Below are positions 10,547 to 18,174 of a stretch of DNA of 31,792 nt, in pieces (positions within the stretch are counted from its first letter, which is position 1; every line of letters begins with the position of its first letter). Location of the stretch: the NCBI GenBank assembly GCA_050701635.1, contig JBOGDF010000015.1, positions 1-31,792 on the forward strand, read 5' to 3'. The stretch is from WHSM01 sp050701635. GTDB taxonomy: Bacteria > Actinomycetota > Actinomycetes > Mycobacteriales > Micromonosporaceae. The translations under genes and the position numbers were made by a program. Under the pieces are notes generated by a model, which saw only the letters and a list, made by a program, of their open reading frames with translations, made no database searches and had not been told where the DNA came from.

Positions 10547-10987
10547 TCAGGAGTGATCAGGACTGGGAGTGGTGGCACAGTCGGGGCACAGGCCCCAGTA
10601 GATGACCTCGGCCTCGTCGATCGAAAAGCCCTGGTCGTCGGACGCGATCAGGCAGGGCGCTTGACCCACCGCGCAGTCGACATCGGCGATCCGGCCGCAG
10701 GACCGGCACACGACGTGATGATGGTTGTCTCCGGTCCGCGACTCGTAGCGCGCCACGGAGCCGGAAGGCTTGATGCGGCGTACCAGACCCGCCGCCGTGA
10801 GCGCGTGCAGGCAGTCGTACACGGCCTGGTGCGACACGTCCGGGAGCTCCGTGCGTACGGCACCGATGATCGTGTCGGTGTCGGCGTGCGGGTGCGCGTA
10901 CACCGCGCTCAGCACCGCCAGCCGGGGACGGGTCACGCGCAACGCGGCCCCGCGCAGCAGCTGCTGGGGGTCCAAGGTCGTGGCCAC
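10547..10987 (-). CDS. furA: Fur-family peroxide-sensing repressor FurA
   Basis: A 146-residue Fur-family repressor. An N-terminal winged helix (about 1-80) contains RVTRPRLAVL and the recognition segment VSHQAVYDCLHAL. The metal and dimer domain holds the HHH cluster at 89-91 and two CxxC pairs (Cys94/Cys97 and Cys134/Cys137) for structural zinc. Its position directly before katG identifies it as FurA rather than a ferric-uptake regulator. I chose the GTG at 10987; a TTG at 11023 would place the first codon inside the operator. No clear ribosome site precedes the GTG, so a leaderless mRNA, as reported for mycobacterial furA, is likely. Confidence 0.9.
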   Translation of the reverse strand: MATTLDPQQLLRGAALRVTRPRLAVLSAVYAHPHADTDTIIGAVRTELPDVSHQAVYDCLHALTAAGLVRRIKPSGSVARYESRTGDNHHHVVCRSCGRIADVDCAVGQAPCLIASDDQGFSIDEAEVIYWGLCPDCATTPSPDHS

Positions 10988-11004
10988 GTCCCAGAGTCTG
11001 GCCG

Positions 11005-11029
11005 ATTTTCTTGAATCAGTCAAGAAAAT
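11005..11029. promoter_or_regulatory. FurA operator dyad
   Basis: A perfect 10-5-10 inverted repeat, ATTTTCTTGA, five bases, TCAAGAAAAT, ending 17 bases before the furA GTG. It is A/T-rich in GC-rich surroundings and resembles the AT-rich furA boxes described for mycobacteria and Streptomyces. Autorepression of furA-katG by metal-bound FurA is the expected role. Confidence 0.8.
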
Positions 11030-11128
11030 GAGGGAACACCCGCATCGGGGACTTCCAGCTTCCCGTCATCCCGTGCTTCCCACTCTCGCCCCTCCACTCG
11101 TCCGCGCAACACCGCTCCGCGGGGTCGG

Positions 11129-11160
11129 CTGCGACCGATATGTTCCCACCGCGGTCGCAG
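11129..11160. repeat. Inverted repeat between furA operator and epoxide hydrolase gene
   Basis: The arms CTGCGACC and GGTCGCAG are perfect complements around a 16-base loop. It is the only structure I see in the 217-base non-coding stretch 11030-11246. It could be a weak terminator for the leftward epoxide hydrolase mRNA, a protein-binding site, or chance; I see no gene here. Confidence 0.35.
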
Positions 11161-11246
11161 GCTCGCTGAGACCCCTCGCCGCGCAGAGCATTCGGCGCGC
11201 AGCTCAGATCCCCGGACTAATTCCGAGTCCCGGCACCCAGCCGCGT

Positions 11247-12419
11247 TCACCGATGAGCGGCCAGCACTGCCGCGAGGCCTTCTTGCAGGTCCTTGACGAA
11301 ATACTCGGGAACCTCCAGCGCCGCGAAATGTCCCCCGGTTTCGGGCGTCCTCCATCGGACGATCTGTCGGTACCGCTCCTGTGCCCAGGGGCGCGGACAC
11401 TTCTCGACGTCGCGGGGATACATGGTGAGTGCTGACGGGACGTCGACCCGAAGTTCTGGGTCCAGCGAGTTGTGGCTTTCGTAGTAGATGCGGGCCGCCG
11501 AGGCGCCGGTCCGCGTCAGCCAATACAGGGTGACGTCGTCAAGAACGCGGTCTCTGGAAATCGTCTCGAACGGGCTGTCTTCGGTGTCTGACCACTCGGC
11601 GAACTTGTCAAGGATCCAGGCAAGAAGCCCGACCGGTGAGTCGACGAGCGAGTAGCCGATGGTCTGGGGTCGGGTCGCCTGCTGCTTCGCGTACGCCGCG
11701 CGGTGGCGCCAGAAATCGCGGGTTTCCTCGGCCCACGTGCGCTCGACCGCCGTCAGCCCGGCCGTTGTCAACCCGGGCGGCGCCTCCGCGAACGTTGTGT
11801 GGATGCCGAGAACGTGCGCCGGGAACCTGCCGCCGAGAACCGTGGTGATATTACCTCCCCAGTCGCCGCCGTGGGCTGCGAACTTGCTGTAGCCGAGCCT
11901 TCCCATCAGTTCCACCCATGCGGCCGCGATCTTTTCGGTTCCCCACCCGGTGGTGGCCGGCTTGTCGCTGTAACCAAAGCCTGGTAGCGACGGGACCACG
12001 ACGTGGAACGCCGGCGCGTCTGCATCTTTCGGATCTGCCAGCTCGTCAACCACATCGATGAACCGAACAATGCTGTCTGGCCAGCCGTGCGTCAAGATCA
12101 GAGGAGTGGCATCTGCGCGCGCGGATCGGCGGTGCAGGAAGTGGATTCCCAGATCATCAATGGTCGTGCGGAACTGGCCGATCCGGTTAAGGCGCGCTTC
12201 GAACGACCGCCAGTTGTACCCGGTGCGCCAGTAGTTCACGACATCGACGAAGTCGGCGAGAGGAACGCCCTGTTCCCATCGGCGAGGGTCGGGCGCGGCG
12301 CGATAGACCGTCTCAGCTTCCGGTAGCCGCGCCGCGGCCAGTCGCGCGCGCAGATCGTCGAGGTCAGCGTCAGGTGCGTGGGCTTCAAATGCTTGCACGT
12401 CGCTGGTTAGACGGGGCAT
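11247..12419 (-). CDS. Epoxide hydrolase (alpha/beta hydrolase, EHN family)
   Basis: A 390-residue enzyme of the microsomal-type epoxide hydrolase family. It has the N-terminal EHN region (about 5-110) with the WRxxYNW-like segment WRTGYNW, the oxyanion motif HGWPDS at 111-116, nucleophile Asp186 in HGGDWGG and a C-terminal catalytic His at about 364 in GGHFAALE. The family opens epoxides to diols in the cytoplasm. The ATG at 12419 is preceded by a strong AGGAGG. It is divergent from the CGNR gene over a shared operator region, so that protein is the likely regulator. Codon use is less G/C-biased than in most neighbours, hinting at transfer. The natural substrate is unknown. Confidence 0.9.
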   Translation of the reverse strand: MPRLTSDVQAFEAHAPDADLDDLRARLAAARLPEAETVYRAAPDPRRWEQGVPLADFVDVVNYWRTGYNWRSFEARLNRIGQFRTTIDDLGIHFLHRRSARADATPLILTHGWPDSIVRFIDVVDELADPKDADAPAFHVVVPSLPGFGYSDKPATTGWGTEKIAAAWVELMGRLGYSKFAAHGGDWGGNITTVLGGRFPAHVLGIHTTFAEAPPGLTTAGLTAVERTWAEETRDFWRHRAAYAKQQATRPQTIGYSLVDSPVGLLAWILDKFAEWSDTEDSPFETISRDRVLDDVTLYWLTRTGASAARIYYESHNSLDPELRVDVPSALTMYPRDVEKCPRPWAQERYRQIVRWRTPETGGHFAALEVPEYFVKDLQEGLAAVLAAHR

Positions 12420-12440
12420 GAGACCTCCTGGCCATCGTGG

Positions 12441-12520
12441 AACCGGCTACGACCTATCGCGAACCGGCTAAGACGGTTCTAGCATGTCTTCACGCCAGCG
12501 TGCAACCAGCTAAGGTGGTT
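12441..12520. promoter_or_regulatory. Phased operator repeats in the epoxide hydrolase / CGNR intergenic region
   Basis: Three copies of AACCrGCTAmg start at 12441, 12462 and 12504, that is 21 and 42 bases apart, two and four helical turns. The second is a dyad, GAACCG-N7-CGGTTC (12461-12479), and the third is AACCA-N7-TGGTT (12504-12520). The third overlaps the -10 box TAAGGT (12511-12516) of the rightward gene. Confidence 0.65.
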
Positions 12521-12522
12521 CC

Positions 12523-13125
12523 ATGCGTGCTGGGTTCCCTGACTTTCGCCTCGGTAACGTGCTAGCGACCAGCTTCACGGCGACTCTGACGGAGCGTCGT
12601 GGCAACGCTGTGGAGCGCATTCCCACGCCGCAGCGACTCGTCGACTGGCTGGCAGTGAACGGCCTCGCCGTGGAGTCCTGCACCACCGCCCAGCTCGAAC
12701 TCGCTCGGGAACTGAGGGAGTCGATTCACGCCGCCGCGACAGCGGCCGCGATCCAGGACGCTCTGCCTGCGTCTGCTATCCAAATCATCAATGACTGCAG
12801 CATTCAGGGTCGGGCCGCGGCTATCCTGACGCCCGAGGGCAATCGTCAATGGCGGCTTAGCTCGGCTTCCTGCGTAGAAGATGCCCTCAGCGTGATCGCC
12901 GCCGACGCGATCAGCATTATCGCAGGCGAACGAGACGGAAAATTGGCCCTGTGCGCATCGCCAACCTGCCAGGCCGCCTTCTTCGATACCAGTCAAAGTC
13001 GCACCCGTAAATGGTGTGACATGAACACGTGCGGGAATCGTCAGAAGAAGGCGCGCTTCAATGCCAACCAGCGCAAGAACGGGACTGCCGCACGGACGGG
13101 TGTCATCTCGGTCGACCACTCCTGA
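12523..13125 (+). CDS. CGNR zinc-finger protein with ABATE-like stress-regulator domain
   Basis: A 200-residue protein. The N-terminal alpha-helical region (about 1-135) resembles the ABATE ligand-binding domain, and the C-terminus carries a treble-clef CGNR zinc finger: Cys144, Cys149, Cys165, Cys170, with CGNR at 170-173 followed by basic QKKARF. Such proteins are regarded as stress-responsive DNA-binding regulators. The ATG at 12523 follows a TAAGGT -10 box by 6 bases with no ribosome site, so the mRNA is probably leaderless. It is divergent from the epoxide hydrolase gene and likely controls it and itself through the phased repeats. At 12781-12900, 72 of 120 bases are G or C (60%), low for this window. 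Confidence 0.85.
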   Translation: MRAGFPDFRLGNVLATSFTATLTERRGNAVERIPTPQRLVDWLAVNGLAVESCTTAQLELARELRESIHAAATAAAIQDALPASAIQIINDCSIQGRAAAILTPEGNRQWRLSSASCVEDALSVIAADAISIIAGERDGKLALCASPTCQAAFFDTSQSRTRKWCDMNTCGNRQKKARFNANQRKNGTAARTGVISVDHS

Positions 13126-13206
13126 CGCACGCCTGGTCACGCGAGGCGAAACCGGAGGCCGCCGAAGCTACTTTGCACTTCCTGACAGCTTCAGGATTCC
13201 GGGGCC

Positions 13207-14997
13207 CTAACCGACGGGGCGCAGCCCCCAGATCCGGTTGGTGGAGCCGCCTCCGTAGTAGCGCTGTAGCTGCAGCGCCGCGTCGACGTAGTCGATCAGA
13301 GTCACCGCCAGGCCGCTGGGGGCGTGCCAGATGCCGTACCGGGTGTCGGCGCTGCGTACCAGCTTCCAGGTCTGGTTGGCGCTGCCGTCACAGAGCGCCT
13401 GCTCCAGGCGTACCCCCGGCGCGGCGGTTGTTTCGGGACTCAGGCAGAGCGTGCTGGCAGCGTTGGTGATGATCCAGGTGCCGGCCGCCGTCTTCACGAG
13501 CCGCCACTGCTGGTCCGTGGAGTTAGAAGCCACCGCGTGCGTGATGTCGGTGCCGGGGGTGGTGGCACCGCCGACCGGTGCGGCGTTGTGGACGTTGCGG
13601 ACGCTGGTCAGCCGGTACGTCGAGCCGGTCTGCGGCCCCGGATCGGCAACCTGGTTGAACACCCAGCGCTGGTTGCTGTAGCCGGTCCATTCCTGCAGAG
13701 TCAGCGCCGCCGGGTAGGCCGCGCTCCTGGTCAGCGTCAGTCCGTTGAGGTAGTTGACGATGGCGTACGTGCCGTCGCCGAGCGGCCGGAACGCCCACCG
13801 CATCCCCTGCTGGCCGTTGCAGCCGTACTGCAGCACTCTGGTGCCGGGCGCGGTCCCGCTGTACGCCGCGTCCGCGCACAACTGGCTGTTGGCGTTGGCG
13901 AGCTGGAAGCCGGTCTCGTAGTTGAGCACCCACTTCTGGCTGGTGCCGTCGGTACGGGCACGGGCGCTCAGCTCGGCCAGCGCGCCGGTGGACGAGTCCC
14001 GTCCGTCGATCGCCTCGCCCGTGCTCTTGTTGGTGATCACGTACGTCTTGCCGCCGCCCAGACCGGTGGCGTCCGGGACGCTGCGCTTGATCAGGAACTG
14101 GTTGTTGGCGACGTTCCAGTGGCTGGCGAGCCAGCTACCGGCGGTCGGGTTGGTGCTGAAGTAGGTGTCGTGGCGGCAGTCCATCAACCGGTCGGAGTCC
14201 TTGTCGAGGCACTGGTAGTGGGTGGTGCTGGTGGGGCTCTGGCACATCAGGTCCCACTCCTGGGTGCAGTGGCCACCGCCGTCGGAGTACGGCGCGCCGT
14301 CGAGCACCGCGCCCAGCATGTGCCCCAGCTCGTGGCCGGCGGCGTTGGCACCCCAGCACGGCGCCGCGACCTCCGCGTAGTGCGGGCCGGTGTTGAACCG
14401 GTTCTCCGAGCCGGGCCGGGAGTCGGTGTCCCCGGTGGCGCCGCCGCAGGTCAGGGTGTTCTCAGAGAACACCATGTAGTTGCGGTCTGTGCGCTTGTAC
14501 CCGAGGGCCGACACGGCGCTGAAGATCTTGCCGTCGCGGAACGTGCCGTTGGGCACCACCACGTTCGCCACCGAGATCACGCACGAACTGTTGTACGGCT
14601 TCGTCACGAACCGGATGTGCCGGCTGCCCCCGGTCTGCGCCGCGCTGTCGTTGTACGCGTCATCCACCGCCGCCATGTACGCCCGGATCGTGTGGAGGTA
14701 CTTCGCGTACCGGTCGGGCTGGCTGGACTCCCGTACGTACAGCACCGCGACCCGCTTGCCGGTCGAACCGTCGCCCTCGCACACCGGCGGATTCGCCGCC
14801 ACCTCCGCCGCCGCGACGGCGGACACCAGCTCCTTCGGCGCCTTCGCCGCCTTGCCGGCGGGCAGCGGATGGCTGTGCAGGTGCCGGTCGGTCAGCTTCC
14901 CCGCGGCCGTCTCCCTGCCGTCGGCGGCGCCGACGTTGACGGCGGCCACCGCCATCAGGCTGATCGCGACGACACCGAGCATCTTGCGTCTCTGCAT
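13207..14997 (-). CDS. Secreted zinc metalloprotease with C-terminal ricin-type lectin repeats
   Basis: A 596-residue secreted protein. The signal peptide is at about 1-24. The protease domain follows (to about 300) with HELGHMLGAV (His222, Glu223, His226), a third possible ligand His243 in GGHC, and a Met-turn-like DLMC with Met251. This is a metzincin-like layout in which the usual third His, three residues after the Gly, is Leu. The C-terminal half (about 310-596) holds two beta-trefoil lectin-like regions, marked by QKW, QRW, QQW and QTW motifs, likely for binding wall or plant polysaccharide. The ATG at 14997 has GAGGTG 4-5 bases before it. It stands alone, convergent with the CGNR gene. 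Substrate unknown. Confidence 0.88.
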   Translation of the reverse strand: MQRRKMLGVVAISLMAVAAVNVGAADGRETAAGKLTDRHLHSHPLPAGKAAKAPKELVSAVAAAEVAANPPVCEGDGSTGKRVAVLYVRESSQPDRYAKYLHTIRAYMAAVDDAYNDSAAQTGGSRHIRFVTKPYNSSCVISVANVVVPNGTFRDGKIFSAVSALGYKRTDRNYMVFSENTLTCGGATGDTDSRPGSENRFNTGPHYAEVAAPCWGANAAGHELGHMLGAVLDGAPYSDGGGHCTQEWDLMCQSPTSTTHYQCLDKDSDRLMDCRHDTYFSTNPTAGSWLASHWNVANNQFLIKRSVPDATGLGGGKTYVITNKSTGEAIDGRDSSTGALAELSARARTDGTSQKWVLNYETGFQLANANSQLCADAAYSGTAPGTRVLQYGCNGQQGMRWAFRPLGDGTYAIVNYLNGLTLTRSAAYPAALTLQEWTGYSNQRWVFNQVADPGPQTGSTYRLTSVRNVHNAAPVGGATTPGTDITHAVASNSTDQQWRLVKTAAGTWIITNAASTLCLSPETTAAPGVRLEQALCDGSANQTWKLVRSADTRYGIWHAPSGLAVTLIDYVDAALQLQRYYGGGSTNRIWGLRPVG

Positions 14998-15218
14998 GCT
15001 GCACCTCGTGGTCCTGCCCGTACGCCCGGCAACCGGAGCCGGGCTGTCACCGATCCTGACCTCGGGTGCTCTCGGCGCACTAACACGGCGGTCTCAGCGG
15101 ACTGACCCGGATCGCCGGGCTGACAGCGGCGGTGAGAGTGCCGTGTGAGCGCCATGAGATGACCGCGTGAAAGGATGCATTCGAAGGACCGAGTGCACCT
15201 TGCGAAGGATTCCTCGTG

Positions 15219-16736
15219 ATGAAGACGTTCCACACCGAAGTCCTGATCATCGGTGCGGGCCCTGGTGGCCTGCAGTTGGCCGAGCGGTTGCAGCGCGCGA
15301 AGGTGCCTGCTCTGGTGGTGGACGCGGCGGACCGACCCGGGAGTTTCTTTCGCCGATATCCACGTCATCGGCGGCTGATCTCGGTCAACAAGCCGAACGT
15401 GGACGAACGCTTCGACAACCCGATGCGTTTCGACTGGAACTCGCTGCTGTGCGACGACCCGGAGTTCCGGTTCACCCGGTACAGCTCGGAGTACTTCCCG
15501 GACGCCGACGACATGGTGTGGTATCTCGCCGACTTCGCGCGTCGTTGCGGGCTCACGGTGCGGTACGGCACGCGCGTCCTGGCGGTCGAGGAGGCTCCCG
15601 ACGGATACACGGTCACCATCGAGGACGGTCCGCCGTTGACCGCCCGGCGCGTGGTGGTGGCGAGCGGGATGGCGCCGTACCTGCCCGCGATCCCGGGGAT
15701 CGAGCACGCCGAACGGTACGCGGACTTCCGTACCGACCCGGACGGCTTCCAGGGTGCCCGGGTGTTGATCATCGGCAAGGGCAACTCCGGGTTCGAGATC
15801 GCCGCCAGCCTGACCCCGACCGCCGCGACCATCCACCTGGTCAGCCCCAGCCCGGTCCGGCTGGCCTGGAACACCCACTACGTCGGGCATCTGCGCGCGG
15901 TCAACAACGAGGCGCTCGACGGCTACCAGCTCAAGATCGGGGCGGCGGCGCTGGACGCCGAGGTGGTCGAGATCCGGCGGGACGGCGGCGGCTTCCAGGT
16001 GGACCTGGCGTACACGCACGCTGCCGGGCATCGCGTGACGTACCGCTACGACCGGGTCATCGCCGCCACCGGTTTCCGGTTCGACCCGACGCCGCTGGCG
16101 CCGCTGCGCCCGCAGCTGTGCCGGGGCGGCCGGTTCCCCGAGATGACCGCCGACTACCGCTGTCCGACCAGCCCGGGGCTCTACTACGCCGGCAACGTCA
16201 CGCACGCGCGTGACTACCGCAAGACCTCCTCAGGCTTCATCCACGGGTTCCGGTACAACGCGTCCTTCCTGGCGAAGGTGCTGGCGTACGGGCAGCCGCC
16301 GGCCGACGCGAAGGTGGCGCCCGACCCGGCGACGCTGGCGGAGACGGTGCTGCGCCGGCTCAACCACTCCGACGCGCTGTACCTGCAGCCTGGCTATCTC
16401 GCCGATGTGTACGTGGCCAACGGCGTACTCGCGCACCACGCCGCGGTGCCGCTCGACTGGGTCAGGGAGGGCGGAGCCGGCCAGGGCTGGCGCGCCGCGG
16501 TGACGCTGGAGTACGGACCGCCAGCGCCCGACCCGCTGCGCGTCGACCGCTCCTCTGACCCGTCGTACGCGACGGCGACCCCGTTCCTGCACCCGGTGGT
16601 ACGGATCCTGCGCGGGGATCACGTGATCGACCGACTCGACCTGCTGGAAGACCTGGAGAACCGGTACTCGGCCGACGAGTGGCTCCCCCCGCTGCAGTCG
16701 TTCTTCCAGACCGCCCTCGACCACACGCAGCCCTAG
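15219..16736 (+). CDS. FOXRED2-like FAD-dependent oxidoreductase / flavin monooxygenase
   Basis: A 505-residue, two-dinucleotide-domain flavoprotein. The FAD motif GAGPGG is at 12-17; the segment YPRHRRLISVNKPN at about 46-60 is a hallmark shared with FOXRED2-type proteins; the NAD(P)H motif GKGNSG is at 186-191; and ATGFRFD near 282 matches the second FAD contact of flavin monooxygenases. No signal peptide is present. The ATG at 15219 has GAAGGA 9 bases upstream; a GTG lies directly before it. It is the first gene of an operon with a tyrosine phenol-lyase homologue (37 bases downstream) and an MFS carrier. Oxidation of an aromatic product or substrate of the lyase is an inference. A disulfide-reductase role is unlikely because no CxxC is seen. 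Confidence 0.8.
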   Translation: MKTFHTEVLIIGAGPGGLQLAERLQRAKVPALVVDAADRPGSFFRRYPRHRRLISVNKPNVDERFDNPMRFDWNSLLCDDPEFRFTRYSSEYFPDADDMVWYLADFARRCGLTVRYGTRVLAVEEAPDGYTVTIEDGPPLTARRVVVASGMAPYLPAIPGIEHAERYADFRTDPDGFQGARVLIIGKGNSGFEIAASLTPTAATIHLVSPSPVRLAWNTHYVGHLRAVNNEALDGYQLKIGAAALDAEVVEIRRDGGGFQVDLAYTHAAGHRVTYRYDRVIAATGFRFDPTPLAPLRPQLCRGGRFPEMTADYRCPTSPGLYYAGNVTHARDYRKTSSGFIHGFRYNASFLAKVLAYGQPPADAKVAPDPATLAETVLRRLNHSDALYLQPGYLADVYVANGVLAHHAAVPLDWVREGGAGQGWRAAVTLEYGPPAPDPLRVDRSSDPSYATATPFLHPVVRILRGDHVIDRLDLLEDLENRYSADEWLPPLQSFFQTALDHTQP

Positions 16737-16773
16737 ACCGCACGCTGCCCCAGACCACGTGAGGTGACCTGAG

Positions 16774-18174
16774 ATGCCCGCCTATCCCGCGGAGCCGTGG
16801 AAGATCAAGATGGTGGAGCCGGTCCACCTGCTCAGCCGTGCCGAGCGCGAGCACGCCATCGCCGAGGCCGGCCACAACACCTGCCTGCTCCGCTCCGAGG
16901 ACGTCTACATCGACCTGTTCTCCGACTCCGGCACCAACGCGATGTCGGATCGGCAATGGGCCGGGATGATGGTCGGCGACGAGGCGTACGCCGGCTCCCG
17001 CAGCTTCGCCCGACTCGAAGAGACCGTACGCAGCTACTACGGCTATCCCGAAGTGATCCCCACCCACCAGGGGCGCGGCGCGGAGAACATCCTCAACCAG
17101 ATGCTGGTCAAACCCGGCAGCCACTGCCCGGGCAACATGTACTTCCCGTCAACCCGCCTGCACCAGGAGCTCAACGGCGGCGTCTTCCACGACGTGATCG
17201 GCGACGTGGCGCACGACCCCGCGGCCGAGCACCCGTTCAAGGGCGATATCGACTGCGACAAGCTCGGCAAGCTGATCGCAGAGGTCGGCGCGGGCGCGGT
17301 GCCGTACATCGCGCTCGGGGCGCCGGTGAACATGGCCGGCGGCCAACCGGTCAGCATGGCCAATCTGCGTGCCGTACGACAGCTGGCCGACCAGCACGGC
17401 ATCCCTGTCATCCTCGACGCCGCGCGCGCCGTGGAGAACGCCTGGTTCATCCAGCAACGCGAAGCCGAATGGTCGCACCGGAGTGTGGCGGAGATTCTGC
17501 GCGCGATGTGTGACCTCACCGACGGGGCGACGGTCAGCGCGAAGAAGGACAGCTTCGTCAACATCGGCGGCTGGCTCGGACTGCGCGACCCGGAGCTCGC
17601 CGTACGGGCTCGCAGCCTGGTCGTGGTCTACGAGGGGCTGCACACGTACGGCGGGATGGCGGGCCGGGACATGGAGGCGGTCGCGCAAGGCATCCTCGAG
17701 TCGGTCGACGACGACAGCATCCGGGCCCGCATCGAGCAGGTCGCCTACCTCGGTGACCTGCTCACCGAGCACGGGATCCCGATCGTGCGCCCCGTCGGCG
17801 GCCACTGCGTCTGCCTGGACGCCGCGGCGTTCCTCCCCCACCTGTCCCGGGAACAGCTGCCCGCCCAGGCGCTGGCCGCCGCGCTCTACACCGAGGGCGG
17901 GGTGCGTGGCGTGGAGCGCGGCCTGGTCTCCGCCGGACGAGACCCGGTCACCGGACGCAACCACAACCCCAACCTCGAGCTGGTACGGCTCGCGATCCCG
18001 CGCCGCGTCTACACCCGCTCCCACATCGACGTCGTCGCGGACACCGTCATCAAGCTGTGGCACCGTCGTGACTCGATCGGCGGGCTCAGGTTCGTCCACG
18101 AACCCCCGTACCTGCGGTTCTTCCAGGCACGCTTCGCACCCGTCGACGGGACGGAACACCTCCGAGCCGGCTGA
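16774..18174 (+). CDS. PLP-dependent beta-eliminating lyase, tyrosine phenol-lyase type
   Basis: A 466-residue homologue of tyrosine phenol-lyase (456 residues), aligning almost without gaps (offset +1). PLP-binding Lys258 in SAKKD, Asp215, Tyr72, Arg405 for the amino-acid carboxylate and Phe449 are all kept. Arg382 (Arg381 of Citrobacter TPL), which tryptophanase lacks, argues for TPL over TnaA. Two substrate-pocket positions differ: Pro125 replaces Thr124, which contacts the phenol hydroxyl, and Val380 replaces Met379. The reaction class is C-beta/C-gamma cleavage giving pyruvate, ammonia and an aromatic, or the reverse. The true aromatic may not be phenol. GAGGTG lies 7 bases before the ATG. 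The stop overlaps the MFS start by one base. Confidence 0.88.
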   Translation: MPAYPAEPWKIKMVEPVHLLSRAEREHAIAEAGHNTCLLRSEDVYIDLFSDSGTNAMSDRQWAGMMVGDEAYAGSRSFARLEETVRSYYGYPEVIPTHQGRGAENILNQMLVKPGSHCPGNMYFPSTRLHQELNGGVFHDVIGDVAHDPAAEHPFKGDIDCDKLGKLIAEVGAGAVPYIALGAPVNMAGGQPVSMANLRAVRQLADQHGIPVILDAARAVENAWFIQQREAEWSHRSVAEILRAMCDLTDGATVSAKKDSFVNIGGWLGLRDPELAVRARSLVVVYEGLHTYGGMAGRDMEAVAQGILESVDDDSIRARIEQVAYLGDLLTEHGIPIVRPVGGHCVCLDAAAFLPHLSREQLPAQALAAALYTEGGVRGVERGLVSAGRDPVTGRNHNPNLELVRLAIPRRVYTRSHIDVVADTVIKLWHRRDSIGGLRFVHEPPYLRFFQARFAPVDGTEHLRAG

